Source: Onchocerca volvulus (taxonomy: Eukaryota > Nematoda > Chromadorea > Rhabditida > Onchocercidae). From it: a DNA stretch of 64,000 nt. Shown in pieces: positions 37,401 to 50,137 of the stretch. The position numbers and the translations under genes were made by a program. Position 1 is the first letter of the stretch, and every line of letters starts with the position of its first letter. The notes under the pieces were generated by a model. The model was not told where the DNA came from. It made no database searches and was given only the letters and a program-made list of their open reading frames with translations. Location of the stretch: positions 21,972,603-22,036,602 of the forward strand of contig HG738137.1 of NCBI GenBank assembly GCA_000499405.2, in the 5' to 3' direction.

Positions 37401-40400
37401 GATCGGTCAGAGCAGTTTTTTTTTGCTGTGATCAGTTTTCGAGCGGCGCTTCCTAAACTTTTATTAAACTCTATCAATTCCCTATACAAAAACGATTTGG
37501 AAATGGTCTGCCAGTGTTCTACTGCATCACTAAGAATGAATTTTGTGATGAAATGAAATTTACATGAAATTGCGGCAGTTGGCATCATTGGATAGCACCG
37601 CCCTCAGATCAGCTCATAGAACTATCCTGAGGTACTGCAGCTGCAAGATTAAGGAAAAGAGAAAAGAAAGGGCCGCCAAGTTTACATCATATAAGCCTCG
37701 GCTTCATTATCATCATTGTCCCCTCCGTGACTGCTGGACTGCAGCCCTTTTCTTTTTTCATAAACCAAAAATTCATGAAGAAAGTGCAGAAAAATGTTTT
37801 TTTGCCTGCTGCTGCTCTTTAAATTAACTTCTTCAATCATTATCATCTCCAATCACTATCGCGAACATTAGCCACCCTTTTGTCATCAGCTAATCCCAAA
37901 CCGGAAAAAATAGAACAATATGTATTTGACACTTTTCCTGGTATTTATTATCATTATCACTATTACATGTTCGTCATTTGGGATCAAGAAGTAGCAGAAG
38001 AACTTCGCGTACCTTCACAAATACGTGAAGCGTTCAATATTCTTGTTATTTTATTTCTATCATTGTTGTGTGCTATTGGGTTGTTAGGCAATTTACTTGT
38101 ATGTATGGCGATTAAGTTCGACAGGAAACTTCATAATATTACCAATTATTTCCTGTTTTCATTGGCATTAACTGATTTGTTGGTATGCAGTTTAGTGATG
38201 CCAATTAGCCTTATCGTGGAAGTACATCAAGGTGAGAACATACCAATTTAAAACAATTCAGAACTGAGGAAATACAGAAAATGAAAAAGTTGTAAAAGTC
38301 CGCTTTTCAGAAGAATTCAGAGATCTATGAATAATGATGTGGAATTTTGTTCGAACTTTGTTTCCAAAATGTAATGTGTAAATATAGAAACAAATTAAAT
38401 ACATGAAAAAACATATTTTTTGTAGAAAAATGAAAAAATATAAGAATGTGCAAAAAAAGAATTTATTTATATCCATAGTTCTGTGTTGATTTAAAACTTG
38501 TACACAATTTATGAGCTCTTAAAAAATATCAGTTTTCGACGGCTCAAAAACTTTTCGAAAATAAAAAGGTAGAAATGAAAAGGAGAGTATTTATTTCACT
38601 TTTCCTCAGCAGCACATTTGCTGCATCTCTATTACAATAAGAACTGAAATAATAATGAGAAACAAAAAAAGAATGAAAAGAGAGATAAATTTTGAGAATA
38701 AATAAGATATTACAAAGAATCTGATCTATTTGGAAAATAAAATGAAAAATAAACCGAAAAATGAATGAAAATTTGACACTAGAGAGAAAAAATAAATAAA
38801 TGTTAGGAAAGCAGTTTCAATGTAAGGATTCTGAATATTCCATAAAAGAAGAATTCTATTTTTCTTTTTTTCACGCCTCATCTTTCACTAATATTTTAGA
38901 AACTTTATTTAAATTTTTGTTCATTCTTTCTTCGTGTCATAACAAGGTATTTGTTTACAGGAATATGGACATGGAACTTTTTGATGTGCTTACTATACGT
39001 ATATGCTGACGTGTTTCTGTGTACTGCCAGTATTGTACATATGACTATTATCTCGATCGATACCTCGGCAAGTATTTGTTTAGATCATAATAGTCCCTTT
39101 GTACTGGACTCTGAATAGTGACCTATATATTCTTTATCTTAATTAAGAAATCTCGACTGATGATACTGAAAATTCGGAGCTTAGAAAGTAGTTTTACATG
39201 CAAATTATAATTTTAGGAATTTCAAAACCCTCAAAAGCTCGGAATAAATCAAAAACATCGATCACGATGAAGCTAGCCTTTGTGTGGATAGCAACGACGC
39301 TGATCTCCTGCCCAATTGCCATCTTGGCTCTCACTGATTCAAGCAATATAATTAACGATAATAAATGCCGTATTACTAATCGTTACTACATGATTTATGG
39401 GTCAACATTTGCATTTCTGATACCATTCCTTATTATGGTAATTGCTTATGTTCGTACTACGAGTCTTCTCAAACAACAAATAACATTTATTAGCCATCAA
39501 GGTGATGCCGATGATCATACCGAAACATTCACCCTGAGGCGTTCTTATACTCAGCGTAACGACGTTCCAAAAAAGTAAATCTACTTTTTCCATGGAAATA
39601 AGAATGAGCAACATATTGCATTTTTGATCATTATTCAGATTTTGACCGTATTTTAAGGTATCTTAGATTCATTTGCTCCGAATATCAAAAGCTTCCCTTA
39701 TCTATTTAAACAGGAAATAACTGCTACTTTTTCCAATAAATCTGATGTAATGTATCAATATTTTCTGGTACATTATAATTTCTCAATCTTTAAATCACCA
39801 TTTTTCTAAAATCTATCCAGTAATTTTACTTTAATTTCTTATGAGAGAATTTCGCCCTTTTTTATTGGATTCAAAACTTGATTTAAAATGGGAAAGAATG
39901 GGGTAGAGAGATCTACTGTATATAGAAGAGAAGGATAAAAAAATTTTGATAGGAAAGTCTAAAATAATTTTCCAATTGTTGAAGTGTGAAATTCCATATG
40001 TACGATATAGCGTCATTAAATAGCATTGTATAAAGATAAAAATTAGATTTCAATTGTCTACTTAATCAGCTAGAAAAATTTTAATGCAAAATGCTTTTCA
40101 TTTTATGAACCAACTCTTTATATTGAGGTGATACCGATGAGTTTGTTAACAATTAGCAATTCTGCTTGAAATTAAAACTGATGGCATGAATAAGAAACAT
40201 GTAAGTTCACATGACAGCCTTTAACGCCGCAAGTTCTGATTTAAGAATAAAGTCTAAAAGATAGTTAAAACATTTAATAATTTTTAGATAAATAAAAAAA
40301 ATAGCTTACTAATATTGCTATAAGAAGAATGAAGTTTCTAACGTAAAATTTCAGGCTCTAACGTTTGCTTACTATTTTTCCAATACCGATAAAAGTAAAT

Positions 40401-42859
40401 TAAAAATGATTTGTCTCATTCATTTTAATTATTTTTGCAGCCTTCAAAATATAATTCCATGTAGAAGAAATAAAAAGATGATCAAGTGTGTGCTGAAAAC
40501 AACTTTGTTACCGATATATTCGGAGAGAGGAATGGAACTAATCGGTGAAGCAATAGAACGCGATGTAATATCACTCTTTTCAAAAATGATAATAAAAAAT
40601 AAATATGACATAAACAGGAAAATATTTATGGATATCATTACAACAAAATGTTTCGAGAAAAATAATCTCAAAATTGTGCTATTTACTCATTAAATTATAC
40701 TACTTTATGCTATTCATGTCTAAATCTGAAAATGTTCCACTTATTACACATCAGTTTGTATTTCAGTTTGATAAAAATCGCTTACGTAACTTCCGGAAAC
40801 GCGCAACAATAACAATCTTTGCTCTCAGTGCTAAATTATCCAAAAAAGAAGCAGTTTCAAAGCGCAATGCAGAATTCACCAATGAGCATAAGGTTGACAA
40901 ATTTTATGAATCGAATTGTTTTTCAACTTTTTGAAATTCCAAGATTTCCCGATTTTAGTCTCAAGAAAAATTTGTTTATAATAAAATCTACATGCTATTG
41001 TATTAAAAAGCAAACGTATTCGAATGGACAGACTGATAGAAATTTTCACATTCCAATTTCATTTCAGGCAACACGCGTGCTAGCCATTGTATTTGCATGT
41101 TTTTTTATTTGTTGGACACCATTTTTCGGTGCCAATCTTGCACATGGCTTTTGCGAAGAACGATGTGCCTTTCCGCCAACGATGGCATCTTTCTTCCTAT
41201 GGTTAGGGTATTTCTCAAGCACCATCAATCCTCTTATTTACACGATTTTTAATAGGTTTGTTGAATTATACATAGTTATAATGAAATTATTAACTGTAAG
41301 ATAAGGAGCTAGTTCTCGGTCTGTATATTCAGATATTCTTCGTCCAGGGAATTAGATGAAGAGTATATAAGTCTGAGTGTCTTTTACTTAGAAAATCCTA
41401 TCTTATCTAAATTATAAGATAATATAACCACGTATAACGATATCGAAAATGCTGAGCAAATTTCCTATCAGCGATATAAATGGACAGATCTAATGTATCC
41501 ACTTTTTAGACAATTCCGACAAACATTCCTTCGAATTTTCCGCTGTCAATGTACCTATTCGATACGAAATACTTATGTTAGCAATTAATATTCGAGAAGA
41601 ATGCACAGCGATAAGTGGTAAGTGCTGTGCAGCTGCTATGAACATACTTAGATTAGATCTTACATGTGGATCTATAATTTGGCCCTACATTATTGATAAA
41701 TTATCTGATTTTTCAACTAATCCAAATAGTTGAATCTGTTAATCAAGAAATCATCCGTGAAACATTACAGTCATAATGCCATTCATTGCATTTATATCTT
41801 AATTACTACATCAAATTATTTTTTTAAATTTTGGTAATTCAAACCTCCAATTCTCTTCTTTAATTAAAATTTTAAAATATATTTTTCGGGAACAATTTAC
41901 TGAACCAATAATTTGAGTGTAAAAATTTTTTATTTAGCAAAATAAAGTTTTACTAAATAAAATAACGAAGAAGTTCCAATTTTCATCTAGATACAACCAT
42001 AAATTTTTTCAAAATCAATGTCACTACTCTTAGCATATGAACGCATAGTCATCTTTACTTCCATCATTACTAATGCTGTTTGATTTCTCATAGATGAACT
42101 AGTAAGTGCATGAAGAAAACAAGAAATGCATTTTGACATTAATTTTTTAGTGCCAACATTATAAATTATGATTTTCCAGCTGTGTACTTCACAAAAATTA
42201 AAATAATAATTTCTGTATTTTCTTGTATATTTTCCTTATGAATATTACATGTTCATACAGAAATAATTCCGAAAATACAATTTTTTTTTATAAAATCGAG
42301 TAATGTTATCTATTCTATCCCAAACTACTAAAATTAAATCTCATTTTTCCTAAATCTATCCTTTTTTTCTTGCTTTCTTACTCACGATTGATTATAAATG
42401 AGCTTCTTTTCTTGAAAAATAAGTTTCATAGCCAGATACTGAAGAGAAAAATATTATTTTGCAGAAATTATAAAATAATTACTGCTTATTCGAAAAATTA
42501 GTTTGAGATTTTAAAAATTTATAAACCGCAAGTATTCTGTCATTCTTATAAACTAAGTTTCTTTTCTTTTTTTTCTTACGTTCAAGCTATGCTATAGTTC
42601 TGTTTTGAGGAAACAGATGCTTATTAATGAAAATAAGAAGACATTTTTTGTAGCTAAAAGCTACGGCTGAAACAAAGGAATAGTGTCTTCCATAAATTTT
42701 AGGACTACTGATCGATTCGATTCGCAACAAGACCATTGTAGTGCTTTATGCTATAATAAAAATATAAATAAGCTGAAATCTTCACGACAGAAATACTGTA
42801 TCCAGTCAATACGACCGGAAGATTTATCATCGGCAACACAGAACAAAGCTGATCGACTC

Positions 42860-42906
<47 letters not shown>

Positions 42907-45900
42907 AACTATAATAAGCTGTCAACCAAAAAAATAAGTTCAAATTAACGCGCCTCTCATGAAAAAGTTAGGAAGTATCTGATGCTTGCATGCCATTAGT
43001 TAAGTAATGGGAGAAACAGAATGGAGATCCAGAAAACTTAAGTTTTTCAAGTGGCAATAATAATGAAATAAGATTCTGAATGATCTAGAAGTAATGAAGA
43101 TTTGAATGATCTAGAAATAATAAAGACAAACGTTACATTTTCACGAAGAATTTTGGGATCCAAACTATAGCATAGAAATGCAAAAAATTAGAAAAATTAT
43201 TTTTTGGAAGAGAAACATTATGCAAATTTTCTGATGTAATTTGAAGGTGTTAATCAAATATTAATGCTAATAAATAAGAACCACTTAACTAAAGTTTTAC
43301 GAAAACTGGACTTTTATTGCTAAATTATTAATGTAAGGTCTAGGTTGAATAATTCCTAACTGAAATCGGGAAAAGTTCGTGGAAGAGTAACTTTTAATAG
43401 ATAGAATTGCAAAAAAGATATCCTTAAGAAAATTACTAAAAAAAACCATAACTTTTGGAAATTTTTTATAAAATCTGAAAGCTAATGATTATTTTTCCCA
43501 ATTCTTTAATGACATGGGAACAACAGTTTTGCTACTGTTTGGTTATGGATGAATCAGGATTTGCTGAATTCGAATTTTCTTATTTATATTTATGAAGTCT
43601 TTACGAAGAAATTTTTAAAATGAGAACTACCTGTCCAGACAAATAAATTGGAAATTTATAAGTAAACACTCTTCACTATTACATTATATACGGATCAAAA
43701 ATAAAAAAATTTCGGCTTTCCTTCCATAAAGTTAGCAATTATAATTTGATACTATGAATCTATACCATGATGGCATGATCTATAATTTACCAATTATAGA
43801 GTTTTACAACTATTAATTTTGGATTTCAAAGAACGATAGCAACTATTAATTGCTAACAAAGTTACAATTTTTTCCAGTTTTTCCCGAAAAATTATTTTCA
43901 ATAGTTTGATATTGCAATCCTTCTACTTATACAGCAAAAAACAACCGCTGCATGGACGAATTATTGGATGACCTGTTTAAAAATCCGCTCCAAGTGTTCT
44001 AGTGAATCTGTCTCACCTTGTTGAATGATGAATGAGCTTTACGGACACTAGTTTTCTTGTGGTTCTATATCCTTTTTTTTTTTTTTAATTTTGAAGATAT
44101 TCATTAAAATGAACTGGCAAGTTTTGTTCTGTGCGCTCTCCTAGATGACATTGAACAAACTAAAATTAAATTAGAATAAATCTAAAACCCATAAATTAAG
44201 AAGAAAAAAAGATTGATGAGTGACTGATTGTAAAAAAAAAAGAAAGAATCCAAATTGTAAATAATATCGTTATGAACTGATGATTTTCAGAAAGGAGAAA
44301 CATAAATTAAATTTTTTTTCAAAATAAAGATCTTTTCATCATTTCTTTTCCTGGTTTCTTCTTCTGTCTTCTCTAAGTCTTTCACAAAATTCCGCATATA
44401 ATTTTTTGTATTTATGTATGTGTTCAAGCTAGATTTTATTGTAAGTAAAGTGATTATATTCAGTTCCTCGAAATCAAAACATAGAGAAGTGTTTTCAATT
44501 GTTGTAATGCGAGAGAAAGATATGTCCAATAGCAACTCAAGTAAAATAAATTCCTGCTTAAAACAAACTGGTTATCTACTTACATCAGTTAAAGACCTCA
44601 ATAAAATAAATTGGCAGCAGTTTGAAAAAATGTATAACAGGCGAGAATGAGACACTGCAGTTTTGAAAAAAAAAAAAAGTTCGCTTAAACTAAATATAAT
44701 TTAAAGAATACACAAGTGATTAGAGGAGTTTCACATAACTTAAATTCGACACAAGATTCGTATTCATCTTCTTTTTTTTAAATTTCAGTTTTTCTGTTTT
44801 ATTAAAAATTCAAATTTTGAAACATTTCTCTTGTAATTATTTTATCAAAAATAAAACTAACTTGCTCAGAACGAAACCAATGGCGATGACAGCGAAACGT
44901 TTTACATCTTGATTTGGATCAGCGGCAACTTTGGCTAAAAGGCGTCGAACTACATCTGCTTTACCTGATCCTGCGTATGCCATCGCAAGCATGCAAACTG
45001 CAGTTGAACGCAATACTGCATTTGATTTGTGCTCCAATAAAGGAGCTATCAGTTTTTCTGCTTCTTCTTGTTGTCCTGAAAATATAACAAGTAGTGAATA
45101 AACTTAGCAAACGGTCCCATTTTTTTTCTCTTTTTTTTTTTTATAATGCCTAAGCGCTCCATCTATTGTTATAACTGTAAAAGAAAAAAAAGGAAAAAAA
45201 AGTGCACCGAACAAAATAAGAAAGTACCAAAGCCTTATCATTCGTCTCCATTAAAGGATGGTTGCAATTTATGATACAATAAAAATAATAATAAATGAAT
45301 GTAAAGTGTAATGTAACAATAACGGCAAATTTTGAACAGATGCAATAAATAGAAATATATATTTTTAGATTTAAATTATTGGAAAGATCAACGAAACTAA
45401 AAAATTTACCATAAGCAAGCAAGGCGATGCCTGTACGCAGACCACGTTGAATTTTATCATGTTGTGTGTCGCACACATATTGTACCATTTCTTGATACGC
45501 TTCTATTTGAATTCCTCCAACCATTACAAGACCCATCGCTAGGCCAGCAGCTTCACCTGTCACTGCATCATCTTGATATAAACAATCGCGCAATTGTATG
45601 AATACCTGAAAATTACTGATAAAGTGAAGTTCAGGATTTTTAAGGAAGTAAGAATTTTTACAAAGAAAAATTTTCCGTATAGTTTTACAGATTATGAGTG
45701 AAAATATATCTCAGATTTTAAAAGACCAAAAGGATTACGGAGCAAACATAAATAATAAAAAATCGATAAACTAGCTTGTTCATCATGAGTTCCCATTGCA
45801 GCCAAACCAAGGCCCAGACAGGCGCCATGACGTGCTGCTGATGTTGTTGCTTTCATTAATTGATCCCGAAGATAGGAAATCACTTCAGCGTTACCGTGAT

Positions 45901-48900
45901 TCGCATGAATCAGTCCTAAAATCACTGTATATATTTTGATCGAGGAGAGATTATTTCTTCACATCGAGCCATCTCTTTTTTTTTTTTTTCAAACATTCAG
46001 GAAAATAATCCTATTTTCTAGGCATTTCATGTAGATATTTTTCAAAAGATTTGAGAAAAAAATTTGTTTTGAAAACATACCATAAGCATACAAAGAACCA
46101 CCCTCTTTAAATCCAAACTGATCAGCTTCGCCCTTTGGTAGATATGGATCTAACAACTTCAACGCATTCGCTTCATGACCCTTAATAAAAAACAGTAAAA
46201 GGTAATATAAAGTAGAGAAACCTTTACTGGTTATTTATTAAAAATATGACCTTGTGAATAAGTCCAAGTGAAGCAACAGCATTGAATTTATTCCAGTTCG
46301 TTGCTTTGCTTATCCATTCCAAGTTATCTCTATAAATATAGTGTACTTACAATGTCAAACAACATCAAATTCAACTTCTTTTATACATGATATTAATTTC
46401 AAATAAGAATGAAGTAATCCGATTTTAAACTATATATATTATGAATCTGTATAAACATTCTGAAAAACATTCGCAATAGCAGCAGTAGGATCATCTCATT
46501 TAATCTACGCGCTAGTTAAGTTATTGATGGTTACATGACTTAGTACACCTAGCAATCAGTTAAAACAATGAAAAAGAATAAAGTTAACCGAGAAATTTCA
46601 AAATTAAAAAAATTGAAAATGAAACCTCAAAAAATCATCGGTTGTTGTTCCTAAATGCATCAAACCATTTGCAATAACAGTAGCATTATGTGCTGAAGCT
46701 GTTCGTACGCTTTCTTTTATTTGTTTCAAAATCAGCATATCAGTGTGATTATTTTTAATAAGAAATTGCATGTGATGTTTGATAGTTTGTTCTCCACGCA
46801 AAATTGATCGCAAACGCTCACAGACGACCTTATCCTGAAAGAAATTTAAGAAAAATAAGATATATGTTGAAATGATGATTCAAACAAAAGAAATCTTAAA
46901 GATATGGAAGACTGTCCTATGAAAGAAAAAGAATTGTAGTGATCTATGAAGAACAATGATGTGAATGGTAAAAATTATTTCCTGAAGCATTTTTAATGTA
47001 TTAATTTCGGTAGCGAAAATTAGATGTATACATTTCTATTTTTTCGAAATATTCAGTTCTAAATCCAATATATTCACAAAATTAATACCTTTATTTTCGA
47101 TCTTTCAGCAAATGATGCTTCCGTTGCCATCATTTTTGACGCATCAATCGCTATCCCGGAAGAACTGAAAGTTTCCGACACTCCACAAACGGCATCTTCA
47201 GAACATTTGGTGATTTCAGAATTATTGCTCTTCTGCTTTCTCGAATTTGATGCCATTGTTGAGCTAAATTTAATCTTTAGCTTTACTGCGATCAATTTCC
47301 ACCAGTTAAACAATAATCAGACATATTATTTTTCTACCTGTTCCAATATTTGCCTAAAATCATCTTCCAGAAAATCGAGATTTGTATTTTCTAAAGATTA
47401 AAAGCTCAAATTTGAAAAACGATAGGGAAAAAAAAAGTTACTCTCTTTCTTCCAATGATTCAGATGAGGATGTATCCTTCGACTGTCGATCATTTTTCCG
47501 TCCTTCCTCTTCCTCATTAGCAATAGCAATGTCATCAGACAAAATTTGTGACTCTCTGTTAATTGTTAAAAAAGATTAGTGAGAAGTAATGTGAATGGAA
47601 AAGCAAGATTTTGCATACAATTTAATGAAAATTATGCTTATCATGTAATTAGTGAGAAATTGTTTTAGTGACTAACGTTTTTCCTTCAGTCGTAATTTCC
47701 ATGGGCTGTATCATAACACCGCTCGTTGATGGTATTTCTGTCGGAGCATTATCTATGAGAGACTGTTCTATTTTACTGATAAACTGTTGCGAAGCATTTT
47801 CATACAAATCAAAAGCAATCTGATATGCTAACAATACGCCATTGTCCCCCTGAAGCGAAAAAGATTTCATAAAATAAAATGTTGAAACAAAATTATTAAT
47901 AGAACGATATTATTAAGCAACAAATTGGTGTAATGTCTAAAGCTGAATGGAGAAAAAAAAATTTTATCAAAAAAAAGATAACAACCATCAATTTACAAAA
48001 TCGATTTAGGAAAACTAATAGTGTCCTTTCCTTTTTACATTTACCACTAGTACTAATATCCAATTATTAAGCTTTTCCAATAATAAACATTTGATTCAAC
48101 TCGACACTATGCAGATGTACTAGAATTTTGAAGGCTTACCTCGCCTAAAGCAGCTGATGATTTCAGGAGAAGATTGGCATAAAAAGATCAGCAGAAAAAT
48201 TGATTTCACAGACCTTATTAGAAACTAATCGCTGTAGGATATCCGCAACGTCATCTGGTTTTTCAAGTTTGATCAAACATTGGCACATAGAAACAAAATC
48301 AGGCTCCTCCAATTCAGAGAATAAACGAAGTAGTAAGTCCAACACTATACTTCTAAAAGCTCGGTCCATTTGTGACTCCAAAACTTTCGCTACAGTTTCA
48401 GTTAGCAAAGTTGCTTGATCATCAGTAGCCTGGAAGTTGATTAAAATAATAATACATTGAAATCACTTAGTTTCTAAAGTGCATTGATGATAATGGAATT
48501 AGCATGTAGATTTAGCATAAGAATTTTAAAGCTATGATAAAGCCATAATAATTCAAACAAAAATATCTTTTGCATTTATCCTATTCATACCTAGTACCTA
48601 AAAAAATATCTCTCGTATTCTGAAATGCTTAAGCATAAATTAGCTTTAAAACCATATGTTAATATAAAATTTAGAATTATAAAATGACTTATATTTCTAA
48701 TTTTTTTTATTTGCTGACATAAGCAACAGTAAGGTTAAAAATGGAAAAAAAAAAAGAAATTTCTGCAAACTAATTCCTTTTAACACAGATCAACCTTGAT
48801 GGCAACTAAAATCATATCCGTTCTGCGTGTATCCAGTGCCAACCCAATGACATATCTCAATTCTCGTTTTTTCATGTTTCTTTCGAAAAGTCGATTAATG

Positions 48901-50137
48901 AGCTTTTCTAGCCGCGGATCTATTTCCTCTTCATTACGTTTAGCTTGTTTATATGTGTCCAGCGCATGCTCGATTATTTTATTCACATACTGAAATGAAA
49001 ACGATGATCGTCACTAAGAGAATATACTTTAACATAGTGCATGTTCTCCATAAACATGCATTTTCCATCATATTTCAACACCCAATTAATGTTAGATGTT
49101 CAAGTTTAGTTTCAATTAACTGTTAGTTAAAAAAATTCTCGGCCAAATATTACTTAAATTTCTTTATTTCGTAAAGAACTATATCCATAAAAAAAGAAGC
49201 TTATTCTCCTGTTAAAAAAAAGTAAATGAATTTCATACTTGTTCATCTTGTGAGCCAACGAGAATGGAAGGCGGTCGCGGCGTGAGTTGGAATTTATCTT
49301 CAGCCGCTAAAGCAAGTTGCAAAGCACCGTTATAGTCACCCAAACAAAAAGCAACCTGAAATGAGTCATGGATATTCGAAAAAAGAACAGTGCGAGTCTC
49401 GCTTAAGATGAACAAATAAAAATAAAACGTGACCTTGGAAGCTAGAAGAGCAGCAAGATGACGCTGTTTAAAATTTTCATTCTCATGAAGTCCTTCGATG
49501 ACACTCAGATAGTCGGCCACTTCAAACCATGTTGGTGTCAGAACATCCCAATCATCTAATACCTCAATGATAAGTTCCTTTTCGCGCATCGATGAATGCT
49601 CACTTTTCAAAGCAAGCAAAAATGCACCTAAATTAGAAAATTTTTCTTAAAGAAAATTTTAAGATGGCTAGTCATTAGTACCTTATTTAATATTCTTATA
49701 ATAATTTGAATTTTGCTTTCTCATAATCAAAGCACGTATTCGCATCGATTTAAATATATTGAAAATTTTTTCATGCTTTCGCAAACTTCGCAAACTTAGT
49801 ACTTCGCAAATTATTAGTAACTGTCTAACCATAACAAATGAAGTGCAAATTAACTGTCGCATACTACTGATTAAGACGCAGCTATTTCCCACCACAAAAT
49901 ATTGAATATGTCGTCTTTTTTTAGATAAATATAAAATTTAAAATAGTGCAAGGATTATAACTTAAACTTTTTACTCTCCAATTTCATAAAATCGGAGCAT
50001 CGCATGATCTTGAACCAAGCAGCAATTTATCTTAAATCAAATAATCAAGAAAAAAATGTAAAATGTGGATACAACGTACTTGCGTTCTGAGCTCCACCTG
50101 GTTGATTTTTCCACTGATTCAAAAGATAGAGAGTCAT
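31450..50137 (-). CDS. psmd1: 26S proteasome non-ATPase subunit 1 (PSMD1/RPN2)
   Basis: Scaffold of the proteasome base, built of proteasome/cyclosome repeats. Exons from 49627: 49627-49434, 49355-49239, 48989-48795, 48429-48214, 47849-47677, 47555-47442, 47263-47089, 46834-46626, 46329-46251, 46180-46081, 45915-45776, 45605-45410, 45075-44862, 35593-35479, 34526-34380, 34117-33875, 33603-33511, 33193-32964, 32540-32348, 31560-31450; 1,083 codons plus stop, all in phase. Landmarks: [125 protein letters not shown] Ser/Glu-rich linker (47555-47089) is longer than in human. The first exon is tentative (50137-50098, [13 protein letters not shown]). The intron 45775-45606 appears to be GC-AG. The 35594-44861 intron holds a GPCR gene on the other strand. 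Confidence 0.95.
31903..32080. repeat. pair of 51-bp direct repeats in the last PSMD1 intron
   Basis: 31903-31953 and 32030-32080 match at 49 of 51 positions (from AACTATATGA to GTATCAAT). The second copy ends seven bases before the duplicated exon fragment at 32088, so both belong to one rearranged stretch. Confidence 0.85.
32088..32146 (-). pseudogene. partial duplicate of a PSMD1 exon with its splice acceptor
   Basis: 32088-32146 matches 32493-32551 at 57 of 59 positions. The matched part covers the acceptor and the first 48 bases of the exon 32540-32348. Read with the same phase, the copy gives [17 protein letters not shown], then eight more residues to a stop at 32056-32054. It lies in the intron downstream of the true exon. 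It could be a dead fragment or an alternative terminal exon that would truncate the C-terminus. Confidence 0.7.
35594..37966. other. PSMD1 intron upstream of the nested receptor
   Basis: 2.4 kb of the large PSMD1 intron. No exon with homology is seen. About 37560-37900 is less AT-rich and likely holds the receptor's promoter, 5' UTR or first exon. Several short open frames there lack support. Confidence 0.4.
37967..41588 (+). CDS. ser-1: 5-HT2-like serotonin receptor (SER-1-type GPCR), altered DRY motif
   Basis: Class A amine GPCR, 416 aa in this model, nested in a PSMD1 intron on the opposite strand. Exons: 37967-38231, 38961-39071, 39217-39574, 40441-40564, 40767-40892, 41068-41255, 41510-41588, all in phase. 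TM1 GLLGNLLV (N42), TM2 SLALTDLLV (D70), TM3 with C98 and amine-binding D105 ([11 protein letters not shown]), TM4 [14 protein letters not shown]5 [13 protein letters not shown], a basic third loop, TM6 [11 protein letters not shown]7 [13 protein letters not shown] and a helix 8 ([11 protein letters not shown]). TM3, TM4 and the second loop resemble nematode SER-1 most. Odd point: the DRY box reads D-T-S (D122) with the GT donor after 39071; see findings. The first in-frame ATG was chosen; the frame stays open upstream to 37880, so an upstream exon (acceptor TCATCAG, ending 37889) may supply the true N-terminus. The C-tail is short. Confidence 0.9.
42861..42900. repeat. A40 homopolymer
   Basis: Forty consecutive A bases. 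The sequence before it shows no processed-gene homology and no clear flanking direct repeat, so retroposition is not shown. Confidence 0.9.
43074..43126. repeat. imperfect tandem duplication, unit about 27 bp
   Basis: Two adjacent copies sharing GAATGATCTAGAA, followed by GTAATGAAGA and ATAATAAAGA respectively. Confidence 0.7.

Larger units (their letters stand above)
41589..44861. other. PSMD1 intron downstream of the nested receptor
   Basis: 3.3 kb, very AT-rich, with no recognised gene. It holds a run of 40 A at 42861-42900 and an imperfect tandem duplication at 43074-43126. A 78-codon open frame at 44414-44650 has no homology I know and a composition like its flanks. Confidence 0.5.

Noticed and set aside
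37880..37966. Upstream start of the receptor at 37880
   Set aside because: That codon is TTG, not ATG. The stretch may be coding only if an upstream exon splices in at 37890.
44414..44650. 78-codon plus-strand frame in the PSMD1 intron
   Set aside because: Composition equals flanking intron; no homology and no convincing upstream signals.
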